From: Nitrospirota bacterium
Lineage (GTDB): Bacteria > Nitrospirota > Thermodesulfovibrionia > Thermodesulfovibrionales > Dissulfurispiraceae
DNA: 64,000 bases
Assembly (NCBI GenBank): GCA_021792185.1
Contig: JAJYVD010000004.1
Location: 22,294-86,293 of the forward strand
Reading direction: 5' to 3'
In this document: piece after piece, positions 52,230 to 60,431 of the stretch
How positions within the stretch are numbered: position 1 is the stretch's first letter
How the letters are laid out: each line of letters starts with the position of its first letter
Translations under genes and position numbers: made by a program
Notes under the pieces: generated by a model
The model's database searches: none
Told to the model about the DNA's origin: nothing
What the model saw: the letters and a program-made list of their open reading frames with translations, nothing else

Positions 52230-54587
52230 TCAATATAACTCCCCGAACTTTTTATCATCAATCTTGCCTTCAAGGAAAGCCTCAAGTGTCTTTGAACGGG
52301 TCTGGGTCTTTAACTCATCCAATGCCTTGCTCAGTTGTTCTGTTGTTATTATTCCCTTCTCAAAGGCATTCTTTAGTTTTCCCCTTGCGATTTCTATGTC
52401 CATTACCTTCGCCCTCTCCCAGTTTCTCGTTACTGCAAAGTCTCCCCTGCCTGAAACTTGCGGTGTCTGCTCTATCCCCTTTAGTTTCCTCGCTGCCTTT
52501 GTTACATTGTCTTTTATATACTCTGATAGTTCATCTACTTTTACCCATACATCTTTGCTCGCTTTCCCTTTCAGTCCTTCCAGCAGATAATGGCTGAATA
52601 TGCCTGATTTTAGCTCTTTTTCGTCTTCCCATGACTGCTCGTTTGTCGCGGATGACGTGATAATTACCTTGCCCGTACCCTTCGGTTTCATTATCTCGGG
52701 CGTTACCATTATTCCTACCAAGGGCTTTCCTCCCTTCGGCACTATGGATTTGCCTCCTCCTGAAAAACAGGCATCCAAGGCAAGCATTACTCCCTTTGCG
52801 TTGGATGTGTCCACAAGCTCCTGTAGATATGACATCTTTATGCTTGTATCTTCCATAGCCTCCGGGTCTGTTATTACTACGTCATTAGGAACTAAAAAGG
52901 CATCTATAAACTTATCCCCTTTTGTCTTCGGTGCTCCATGCCCGGAATAATAAACATACACATATCCGTCCCATGTCTTTATCTTTCTCAATGCCGCTAC
53001 CATTTCGTTCCTTGTGGCTTTCTCGTTAAGAAGCAAAACAGTATTTTCTTTAGGCACTCCTCCATATCTTACATCTGTAAGTATTGAGTATATCTTTTTT
53101 GCATCCTGCGAGGCATACTGTAGGTTGGGTATGTCCTGCCGTCCTTTGTAGTCTATGCCTATGACTACTGCATATGTGTCTGGGCGAGATGGAGGAAGTT
53201 TGGGGTCTGGGTGTGCAGAAGGTGTCAGCTTAACTGTTTCTATTCCTCTTTCTTTTAAAACTTCGTGAACTGTCTTTTTAAGCTTATCAATTGACAGTCC
53301 TGAAGTCTGCTTTAATGCTGTTTGTGCCGTATAAAGCGGTATGTCTTTACCTGCCTGTTCTTCTATCTCTATATCCGGCACAATCCCGCCCTGTATTGCC
53401 CTTCCTGAAGGCAGATAATACTGGGATGTAGTAAGCCTTAATGCCGAACCATCGCTCAATGGAATAAGCGACTGCACAGTCCCTTTGCCAAAGCTTCTTT
53501 TCCCTAATATTGCAGCCTTGTTGTAATCTTGGAGAGCCCCGGCCAATATTTCAGAGCCGCTCGCAGTTCCTTCGTTAATAAGAACCGCTAAGGGATAAAT
53601 CGGATGAGTGCCGAGAGTTTTTCCCTCAAACTTTTGGGAAGAATCCGGCGACCTTCCCTTCATTTGTATAATAATGCCCGAATCAATAAATTTATCGGCT
53701 ATATTTATTGCCTCGGAAAGCAGGCCTCCGGGGTTGTTCCTTAAATCAAGCACCAGCCCTTTTAACCTGTTGTCCCTTGAGCCAAGCCTTCTTAATGCTT
53801 CTTCCACTGTATTAGCTGTATCTTGTTGAAACTGTGTAATGCGGATATAGCCTATTCCTTCTTCTAAAGGATACGATTTGACGCTTATTATCCTGATTAT
53901 ATCCCTTATAATTTCTAAATCTTTAGGCTCAATAAAATCATCACGCATAATTGTCAGTGCAACCGTTGTGCCTCTTAATCCTCTCATTTTTTTTACAGCC
54001 TCACTGAGCAACATACCCTTCGTAGATTCGTTGTTAATTTTCAGTATCCTGTCACCTGCCTTTATCCCTGCTTTGTAAGCTGGCGTGTCTTCTATGGGTG
54101 CTATTACAGTGAGAATTTCTTCTTTTATTCCTACCTGTATGCCGAGCCCTCCGAATTCTCCTTTTGTTTCCACTTGCATCTCTTTATATTCATCGGCACT
54201 CATATATGAGGAATGAGGATCAAGAGAATTGAGCATTCCTTTTATAGCAGCATATTCTAATTCTTTAGGATGCACGCCAGAAGCATACAAGAACTGCCGG
54301 AACGTGGAGATCGCAAGATTTAACGCCTTTGTCCTATCGCCTTTAATGTCCTGAAGGTCAATATCCGGTTTCGTGAACATTTTATTTTTTGAGGCGAGCA
54401 TATCCTCCATACCGATAATTGCGCTTGATGCAAGAAATGAGGCATCCGGCTGTTCGACATAGTTGTCAAGTATTTTTGAGAAAACTTCAGAGAAGATTGC
54501 AAGCTGATCTTCTGCACAAACTAATTGTGCAGATCCGGCTGCAATAAAGAGCAAGAGAAAAACAGATATTTTTATTAAAATATTCAT
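52230..54587 (-). CDS. Fusion of S41/PDZ C-terminal processing protease with caspase-like protease
   Basis: A 785-residue exported protein with a signal peptide (to LVCA, where Cys may be lipidated). The N-terminal half (25-410) is a full CtpA-type enzyme: PDZ domain about 140-225 (GGLGIQVG), S41 core with catalytic S343 in TASGSE and K368 in FGKG, plus LDLRNNPGGLL. The C-terminal half is a C14 domain with H550 in YYSGHGAP and C607 in LDACFSGGG, then the SHOCT-like tail. Both active sites look intact. I know of no well described protein of this type. The caspase half may be activated by, or processed with, the S41 half. Confidence 0.9.
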   Translation of the reverse strand: MNILIKISVFLLLFIAAGSAQLVCAEDQLAIFSEVFSKILDNYVEQPDASFLASSAIIGMEDMLASKNKMFTKPDIDLQDIKGDRTKALNLAISTFRQFLYASGVHPKELEYAAIKGMLNSLDPHSSYMSADEYKEMQVETKGEFGGLGIQVGIKEEILTVIAPIEDTPAYKAGIKAGDRILKINNESTKGMLLSEAVKKMRGLRGTTVALTIMRDDFIEPKDLEIIRDIIRIISVKSYPLEEGIGYIRITQFQQDTANTVEEALRRLGSRDNRLKGLVLDLRNNPGGLLSEAINIADKFIDSGIIIQMKGRSPDSSQKFEGKTLGTHPIYPLAVLINEGTASGSEILAGALQDYNKAAILGKRSFGKGTVQSLIPLSDGSALRLTTSQYYLPSGRAIQGGIVPDIEIEEQAGKDIPLYTAQTALKQTSGLSIDKLKKTVHEVLKERGIETVKLTPSAHPDPKLPPSRPDTYAVVIGIDYKGRQDIPNLQYASQDAKKIYSILTDVRYGGVPKENTVLLLNEKATRNEMVAALRKIKTWDGYVYVYYSGHGAPKTKGDKFIDAFLVPNDVVITDPEAMEDTSIKMSYLQELVDTSNAKGVMLALDACFSGGGKSIVPKGGKPLVGIMVTPEIMKPKGTGKVIITSSATNEQSWEDEKELKSGIFSHYLLEGLKGKASKDVWVKVDELSEYIKDNVTKAARKLKGIEQTPQVSGRGDFAVTRNWERAKVMDIEIARGKLKNAFEKGIITTEQLSKALDELKTQTRSKTLEAFLEGKIDDKKFGELY

Positions 54588-54597
54588 AAATCTGTCT

Positions 54598-55869
54598 TCA
54601 CTCCCTGTAAAACCTCACCTTATCTATCCACATTGTTCCCTTGACAGGCGGATTGTTGCCGCTGTGAACGCCTATCCTCACCGACTCCACACGGCTTAAA
54701 TCGAGTATCTGCTTGCCGGGTTTGGCGCCGTACCGTTCCGCGCCCTCCTTTATCCAGGCCCGTCCGATGGTTAACTGTTCAAAAGGTATTCTGATAAGTT
54801 TCCATGAAGCATCTATTTCAAAATTTCCAGCCCACGCATCTATTATATTCGGGTTTTCGCGCTCTGACGTGAAAAGCGCCAGATGGCCCGTAAGCGGAAC
54901 GTCGGCCTTCACGTAAAATTCAATGCCGCTGAACAAAGAGAGATCGCGCTTGCTCCTGTTTTCAGCGTTTGCAAAGATATTTCTTCCGGCCTTAGCCAGA
55001 TCGAAATCTATCTTAAGGGAATGCTTCGAGTTCTCAGCACCCGCAGTTGCATCCATTTTCACAAGAAACACGCCCCTGCCCTTGTATCCTATCTGCCACG
55101 AGGGATTGACTACATCCCCTTCGAAATCCTCATTCAATGCGCTCGCATCCCGCAGTTCGGCAGGCTTAAACAGCGGCGTCCTCATCGCAATCGCCGCCAT
55201 AGCATGACCTGTCCTGACATTTATGAGCCTTAGGTTTATGTCCCATACGCCTCCCACTTCAGCCAATGTGCCTGTAAGGATAAGGTCTGCCGTCAAAAGT
55301 CTGCCCATTATTTTTTCAGGCGGCTCTTTTGTGAGGCCGCTCAGGCTGAGTTCAAGCTCGTTCATGATTGTTTTCAGTTTCGATCTTTCGACAACGATAA
55401 AATGTCCCGAATCGATAAGCGCGGATGTTAATCCTTCGAGGGTTACCCTCCCGGCCTCTTTTTCCCTTCCCCTGATAACTTCGAAATCTACTATGGCAAT
55501 GATCTTCCTGGGGATGGTTAATCTCAATGCAGTGCCGGCAGGATATGCCTGAGGTTTTTCAAACGTAACCGTTATGTTACTTCCACGCACCTCTTTTATA
55601 ACGGCAGGAATTCCGTTTATATCCGTTTTTATGCCTTCGAGAAAAAGGCTCTTCTGAACAACCTGCTGCGCAATCTCGCTGCTGGGGATATCAGGCGTCT
55701 TTTTAAACTCAGGAAGTTTCAGTGAGATTGCGGCTTCATTGCCCGAAACAGCCTGAACCGTCCCCTCGATGAATTGGAAACCTGTCTGCTGCTCAGGCTG
55801 TTCAACCGGTTTAACAGGAGCGCATGCCGAAATAAAAATAAGCGAAAGAATTACACATGTCCTTCTCAT
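54598..55869 (-). CDS. CsgG/FlgO-like lipoprotein with C-terminal CIA30-like beta domain
   Basis: A 423-residue lipoprotein (ISAC). Residues about 25-125 are a small beta domain. About 130-240 form a CsgG/FlgO-like core (IVDFEVIRGREKEAGRVTLEGLTSALIDSGHFIVVERSKL, ADLILTGTLAEVGG). The C-terminal 180 residues resemble a CIA30/carbohydrate-binding jelly roll (FYVKADVPLTGHLALFTSE, SRVESVRIGVHSGNN). It could form a lipid-anchored channel or a polymer-binding component. It overlaps the next gene upstream by ATGA. Confidence 0.78.
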   Translation of the reverse strand: MRRTCVILSLIFISACAPVKPVEQPEQQTGFQFIEGTVQAVSGNEAAISLKLPEFKKTPDIPSSEIAQQVVQKSLFLEGIKTDINGIPAVIKEVRGSNITVTFEKPQAYPAGTALRLTIPRKIIAIVDFEVIRGREKEAGRVTLEGLTSALIDSGHFIVVERSKLKTIMNELELSLSGLTKEPPEKIMGRLLTADLILTGTLAEVGGVWDINLRLINVRTGHAMAAIAMRTPLFKPAELRDASALNEDFEGDVVNPSWQIGYKGRGVFLVKMDATAGAENSKHSLKIDFDLAKAGRNIFANAENRSKRDLSLFSGIEFYVKADVPLTGHLALFTSERENPNIIDAWAGNFEIDASWKLIRIPFEQLTIGRAWIKEGAERYGAKPGKQILDLSRVESVRIGVHSGNNPPVKGTMWIDKVRFYRE

Positions 55870-56348
55870 TTTTTTACTCCTTTTGATTTTTTAAGAATCC
55901 CTGTGTATGCCGTAATTATCGCTCCTGTTTCCGCCGATATCACCTCTATCTTAATCTGCCATTTTTCTTTTTCTTTGAACGGAGTAAGCGTTCCGGTAAC
56001 AACAGCGCCTGCATTGCCCTTAACAACTTTAAAAATATTTCCTCCCGCTATTGCAAGATGCCTTTCAAATTCCTTCGAGATATCCTTGCCTGGAGCCGAC
56101 GGCCTGCCCCTTATGTCCGTAAACTCCCTGACCTCTACGGTCTTTATACCCCTCCTGCTTAGTTCAACAGAGATAATTCCGGCTATCTGTTTTATTTTCT
56201 GAGAATGCTCTTTTGCCGATGGATAATACTGCAGGGTCTTTTCCGACATAGCAATGTCCGGCGACAAGAGGACAAACATCAAAAAAGAAAAACCCTGTAA
56301 CAAAAAGCTACAGGGGACTATTATTTTAAAAAGCTTCCAATGTTTCAT
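55866..56348 (-). CDS. FlgO/CsgG-like small exported protein
   Basis: A 160-residue protein with a hydrophobic N-terminus. A single FlgO-like domain has IAGIISVELSRRGIKTVEVREFTDIRGRP and FERHLAIAGGNIFKVVKGNAGAVVTGTLTPF. It overlaps both neighbours by 4 bp, so three FlgO/CsgG-like genes are coupled. Function is inferred as an outer-membrane-associated assembly factor; the true role is unknown. Confidence 0.75.
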   Translation of the reverse strand: MKHWKLFKIIVPCSFLLQGFSFLMFVLLSPDIAMSEKTLQYYPSAKEHSQKIKQIAGIISVELSRRGIKTVEVREFTDIRGRPSAPGKDISKEFERHLAIAGGNIFKVVKGNAGAVVTGTLTPFKEKEKWQIKIEVISAETGAIITAYTGILKKSKGVKK

Positions 56349-57157
56349 CTCGTCCAGACCGATCCTCCAAAACCGCCGGTCTTATGCCGTGCCGCAATCC
56401 TTCCATTTGATAAAATTTCGAGCACAAGAGTTCCGCTGTTCATGATATAACCTTTAGGAACATCCGACCATTGAAGCCTTATCTCCGTGCCGTGAATCTC
56501 TCCATAAGCAACGTTTGACCACGAAGGCGTATTGGGATGGTTTTCTCCAAACCACCAAATTCTGCTGCCTATCTGCCGGATGTAATAGATTCCGCCGTCA
56601 TCGCCATACCACTTGCCGGACAGGTCAAAATTACCGGACGGTTTTGTGACGCCTGAAAGCAATTCCTCTATTTTACCCCTCCGTGGAATATCTACCGTCT
56701 TGGAATTCACAACCTTAGGCATATAAGTAGAGACTACGTTTATCGTTACCCTTACGGCAGCGCTGAATGGCGTAATTGTACCTGTAACCACGGCTCCCAA
56801 TCTTGCGGAATCTCCGAGCCTTTTGACTGCATTTTGATCGTAAGGCGACGGTAAGGCGAAATCTTCCTGCCCCACAACGCTCTTCAATTGCGCTCTCTCC
56901 ATTACCTCAAAGCCTTGAGCCGATTTCAACAACTCTGATGCAAGCTCATCCGCTATAAACTTACCGAGTTCGGTTATATTGCCCTTTTGGTCGGTAAAAT
57001 CGGCAACGGCAACCCGCTTTCTGCTGCCTACTTTATCCATGCCCGAAGAGACGGCGGCAGAAAGTGTTTTAATCTCATTCTGATAACCGAAAGAGAGGTC
57101 AACGCTGAAAGTCAAGAATATCAAGAGCGATAAAATTATGAAAACATATTTTTTCAT
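56345..57157 (-). CDS. FlgO-like domain plus C-terminal beta-sandwich protein
   Basis: A 270-residue exported protein. Residues about 45-170 are FlgO-like (VAVADFTDQKGNITELGKFIADELASELLKSAQGFEVMERAQL, LGAVVTGTITPF). Residues about 175-270 form a beta domain (SGKWYGDDGGIYYIRQIGSRIWWFGE) like those of small lipocalin-type surface proteins. A hairpin at 57187-57222 lies just upstream. Confidence 0.75.
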   Translation of the reverse strand: MKKYVFIILSLLIFLTFSVDLSFGYQNEIKTLSAAVSSGMDKVGSRKRVAVADFTDQKGNITELGKFIADELASELLKSAQGFEVMERAQLKSVVGQEDFALPSPYDQNAVKRLGDSARLGAVVTGTITPFSAAVRVTINVVSTYMPKVVNSKTVDIPRRGKIEELLSGVTKPSGNFDLSGKWYGDDGGIYYIRQIGSRIWWFGENHPNTPSWSNVAYGEIHGTEIRLQWSDVPKGYIMNSGTLVLEILSNGRIAARHKTGGFGGSVWTR

Positions 57158-57186
57158 TACGCCCCCTTATTGACATGATAAGGCGT

Positions 57187-57222
57187 ATAGGCGTGGGATG
57201 CGCTGTCACATCCCACGCCTAT
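57187..57222. other. Intercistronic hairpin
   Basis: ATAGGCGTGGGATG and CATCCCACGCCTAT form a perfect 14-bp stem with an 8-nt loop, between the stop at 57229 and the start at 57157. There is no U-run in either direction, so it is probably a stability or processing element. Confidence 0.55.
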
Positions 57223-57228
57223 AACTTG

Positions 57229-58149
57229 TTATTTCAGAACAAAGGCCACCTTAGCCGAGGCAAAAAAATTGGCCTTCTGGTTTGCCGAATATATCCTTAC
57301 GGCGTCATCGTTGCTTACCTGCAAATCCGATGCAGTAACGGCTCCGGAAGCGGTTACGACAAGGGGATTCCTGACTCCTCTTGACTCTAAAGCAGCCTTT
57401 GCCTTTTCAACGCTGTTCGTGTATTCCCCGCACCCCTGCTCTACTAAAACCTTTTGGCTTATCTTCGAGGGGTCGTAGAGCACGTCTCCCTTGGGCGTGA
57501 ATATCCTGTTTATCAGCGCCGGCCTGAAGCTCTGCCCTGTGGCGTCTATAATAAGGCCGTCATATTTTTCTTCGAGCGGAACCGGTTTGTGCCTGTATTC
57601 AGGCCCCGGCACTCCTATAATATCCTTTTTGATTTTCGGATCGCCCAGCATTTTCTCATACATTGTCTTGGCAAAGCTTTGTGGCCCTGTCATTCCCACT
57701 TTAACTATCACAAGGGCGGAGTCTTCCTGAGGATTGTATTCCTTATAGACCAGTTGCGCGCCTTTTACAAAACCTGCAACAGCCACCCTTATCACGTCAT
57801 ACTGAAGCTCCGCATCCTTAACGAGGGTATCTCCAACAAGGGCAAACCCCTCTATGAATTCGGTCAACTGACGATAAGCAACCGCTGTTGCAGCCCTTTC
57901 GGCAGTCAGCCGTCTCTGTGCCGGCGACTTTGCGGCGGGCGAAGGGAGTCCCTCGCCGACAACCAGTATATAGTCATTGACGAACGCCTGCTCGGGTGCT
58001 GCAGTAACGGAAAGATTGTTCTTGTTCAGCCATTCGTTGGCAGCCGCGAACCTCGCGTCAATAGCCGCTGTTGACGGCGGCTGCTGGGCAAACGCGATGC
58101 CAGCCACCCCAATTATTAACAACACCATGATAAATATTTTTCTTTTCAT
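57229..58149 (-). CDS. LPP20/FlgT-like exported protein
   Basis: A 306-residue protein with a signal peptide (to AFA). The core, SPAQRRLTAERAATAVAYRQLTEFIEGF with FVKGAQLVYKEYNPQEDSALVIVKV, matches LPP20-type proteins, in which an AR/AK-rich helix packs on a short sheet. The C-terminal 100 residues (LIIDATGQSFRPALINRIFTPKGDVLYDPSK) match a domain often seen in these proteins. GGAGG ribosome site. It is 9 bp after the S-layer-like lipoprotein gene. Confidence 0.78.
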   Translation of the reverse strand: MKRKIFIMVLLIIGVAGIAFAQQPPSTAAIDARFAAANEWLNKNNLSVTAAPEQAFVNDYILVVGEGLPSPAAKSPAQRRLTAERAATAVAYRQLTEFIEGFALVGDTLVKDAELQYDVIRVAVAGFVKGAQLVYKEYNPQEDSALVIVKVGMTGPQSFAKTMYEKMLGDPKIKKDIIGVPGPEYRHKPVPLEEKYDGLIIDATGQSFRPALINRIFTPKGDVLYDPSKISQKVLVEQGCGEYTNSVEKAKAALESRGVRNPLVVTASGAVTASDLQVSNDDAVRIYSANQKANFFASAKVAFVLK

Positions 58150-58158
58150 AATCTCCTC

Positions 58159-59412
58159 CTAATAAATATTCATTTTCTGTTTCAATACCCTCAGGGCAAG
58201 AAGCGCCTCAGCGCCGTCAACAGGGGAATCTATCCTGAACTCGCCCGAAAGCTCGCCTTCCATTATTCCCCTCGACGTCATATTCATAACCGCGTTATAA
58301 AACGGTGAAGTCGCCCTTACATCAGGGAACGGTGATTTCGCGTGGCCGAAAAACGCTGTTGCTATCTTCTCGTCTCCGGTGAGCTTTATCAAAACGTCTT
58401 CGAGTATAAACGCCATCTCTCCGCGTTTTACCACATCCGTAGGTTTAAAGAGATACGCCTGTGTTGCGGTATCGTATTTCGGCTCCAGCCCCCTTACCTT
58501 CCACTTCATAATTGTAAGTATCTCTTCCTTAAAATGGTAATTCAGTATATCGGCAGGGGTGAACTCGGCCCTCATCTTGTCAATCCTCGACTGCACAGGT
58601 ATGCGGCCTGCGAAGAGCTTGTCTATTTTCATCTCATCTATGAGGAGCGCAGCCAGATCCCCTCTCGATATGGCGTCTTTTATCGCTATCTTTTTCCCTA
58701 CATCCCCGACTGTTATACCTGCCATTGCGCGCACTATCTTGTCGGTCTTCTTCCATGCCTTATCCGCTTTTTCGTGCCACTTGCCTTCCCTCTTTGCGTT
58801 CATAACATCAGCAAACTTATCCCTCGCCTGCCTGAATTCAAGGGCTTCGAGATACGCTATTCCCATAAAATAATCCGCAGCCTCCGCACCTTGATAGTAA
58901 GTCAGCTTCCTTTCATCAACTTTAAGCATCCTTATATCTCCGAAAGCCTCTTCGGCCTTTTTCAACCACTCAGGGGTCTTTAAAACCGCATAGACCCTGA
59001 TGCCCGCGACAAGATAATCGAACTTATCCTCGGCCGTATCGGAAATTTTCTCAGCCTTTTTGAGGTTATCGAGAGACCTTTTCGTTTCCACGCTCCTGAA
59101 TCCGGCATCTGTCTGTCTCTTTGCCTTCTCGGCACTTACAATCGCAAGGCCGCTGTATGCCGGGGAAAACTTTTCCTCGCAATAAACAGCCCGCTCGAAC
59201 TTGCTCTGCGCGACATCGATTTTTCCTTCCTCAAGCGCCTTCATCCCCATTAAATAGTGATGCTGGGGATTGTCCTCCGGAGATGTGCATTTTGCAACCT
59301 CTGTCGGCGCACAGCCGGAGAAGAGAAATAGAGTAAATACCGTTAATAACGATAAAAGACAGAACTGTCCGATCCACCGCCCATTGCCTATTGCCCATTG
59401 CCTATTGCCCAT
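58159..59412 (-). CDS. S-layer-homology-like lipoprotein with repeat-containing 5' end
   Basis: A protein of about 417 residues from ATG 59412 (GGAGG 9 nt upstream), a lipoprotein (SGC). A TPR-like helical part (about 40-240) precedes SLH-like segments: KDAISRGDLAALLIDEM, DVVKRGEMAFILEDVLIKL and PFPDVRATSPFYNAVMNMTSRGIMEG. The N-terminal residues GNRQWAIGNGRW derive from a heptanucleotide repeat at 59381-59412. It may anchor the island's proteins to the cell envelope (inference). Confidence 0.82.
   Translation of the reverse strand: MGNRQWAIGNGRWIGQFCLLSLLTVFTLFLFSGCAPTEVAKCTSPEDNPQHHYLMGMKALEEGKIDVAQSKFERAVYCEEKFSPAYSGLAIVSAEKAKRQTDAGFRSVETKRSLDNLKKAEKISDTAEDKFDYLVAGIRVYAVLKTPEWLKKAEEAFGDIRMLKVDERKLTYYQGAEAADYFMGIAYLEALEFRQARDKFADVMNAKREGKWHEKADKAWKKTDKIVRAMAGITVGDVGKKIAIKDAISRGDLAALLIDEMKIDKLFAGRIPVQSRIDKMRAEFTPADILNYHFKEEILTIMKWKVRGLEPKYDTATQAYLFKPTDVVKRGEMAFILEDVLIKLTGDEKIATAFFGHAKSPFPDVRATSPFYNAVMNMTSRGIMEGELSGEFRIDSPVDGAEALLALRVLKQKMNIY
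59381..59412. repeat. Heptanucleotide repeat over the start codon
   Basis: On the plus strand the units are CCATTGC-CTATTGC-CCATTGC-CTATTGC-CCAT. The last unit contains the start codon of the lipoprotein gene. Because the unit is 7 bp, a slippage of one unit would shift the frame, as in phase-variable genes. Confidence 0.75.
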
Positions 59413-59453
59413 TTTAAAACACCTCCTAAAATATAATAACCCTTCATACTGCA

Positions 59454-59482
59454 TTTATACCACCGGCTGTAACTTATGTAAA
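59454..59482 (-). promoter_or_regulatory. Sigma-70-type promoter for the 59412 operon
   Basis: TTTACA-N17-TATAAA on the minus strand. Just upstream is ATGTGAAAATTACC (plus strand GGTAATTTTCACAT at 59483-59496), the same 14-mer that precedes the HicBA promoter. Confidence 0.65.
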
Positions 59483-59502
59483 GGTAATTTTCACATCCCG
59501 GC

Positions 59503-60414
59503 CTACTCGTCTTCTTTCTTCTTCCTCTTTATTCCCTTTGTAGAAACCCTGTCTCCTACTCTGATTTCACCTTTCGCGTCCAAAAGTCTGGCCTTGCTCC
59601 ACTCCGGCTCAAGCTCGGTAATCTCTATGTTGCCGACTGTCTCCTTGCCTGCTCCGAGCACCTTCTTTGTTATTGGATGTATTATGGATTTACCCATCCT
59701 CACGACCTGAATGCGCGTTCCCACTTCAAGACCGTGGGACTTCGTCAGGTCTATCATTATTACATTGCCTTCAACCGCAATGACATATCCCAATTGCTCG
59801 ACATTCTCCATAATTTTATCTACCATCGAATCGACTGCCTTCCTTGAGGCATTTGCAAATACAGACTGGTCAAAAGATGAAACGCCTGCCTGCACGCCCC
59901 TAAGCTGCTCTTTCTGAAGCAGACTTGCAAGATTGTCTCCGGAAATCCTTGTCAGAGTCTCGTCGCCGGTTGCCGTCTCCGCGCTCTCTATAATGCCTGT
60001 TTCCACATCGATAATCCTTACGTCAATAGAGACCTTAGCCGTAGCAACTTTTATAAAGATTACCTCCGATTGCGTGACCCCCATCTGTGTGATCTTGCCG
60101 ATAATGATTTTTTTTACGCCTAACATTTTCCCTATTTGCACTGCTGTAGAAGGGTCTACAAGGCCGCTCATCCCGAACTTCTGCTCACTTAAAATCTTCT
60201 GCAGTTGTTCCCTCTCCACAATGTCATAAACCCTTGTCTTAACAAGGGCGGTCACCAGCATATCCGCAAGGCCCACAGCCGCGTCAGGCGGAACACCGGA
60301 CGCGCCTATCTCGAACGGCATAATCGCAATCCTCATACGTTCAGATGCCGAGGCATTGCCGCACAAGATGACAACTACTCCAATCAATACTAAAATCATT
60401 CTAAAAAAAGACAT
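59503..60414 (-). CDS. CsgG-family protein
   Basis: A 303-residue exported protein. The CsgG core is clear: RIAIMPFEIGASGVPPDAAVGLADMLVTALVKTRVYDIVEREQLQKILSEQ type sequence, then VKKIIIGKITQMG and AKVSIDVRIIDVETGIIES. The C-terminal 100 residues add a beta domain (VIAVEGNVIMIDLTKSHGLEVGTRIQVV). CsgG proteins form outer-membrane secretion channels; here no curli genes are present. It is 17 bp after the upstream LPP20-like gene. Confidence 0.88.
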   Translation of the reverse strand: MSFFRMILVLIGVVVILCGNASASERMRIAIMPFEIGASGVPPDAAVGLADMLVTALVKTRVYDIVEREQLQKILSEQKFGMSGLVDPSTAVQIGKMLGVKKIIIGKITQMGVTQSEVIFIKVATAKVSIDVRIIDVETGIIESAETATGDETLTRISGDNLASLLQKEQLRGVQAGVSSFDQSVFANASRKAVDSMVDKIMENVEQLGYVIAVEGNVIMIDLTKSHGLEVGTRIQVVRMGKSIIHPITKKVLGAGKETVGNIEITELEPEWSKARLLDAKGEIRVGDRVSTKGIKRKKKEDE

Positions 60415-60431
60415 AAATCTTCCCTCCTCCT

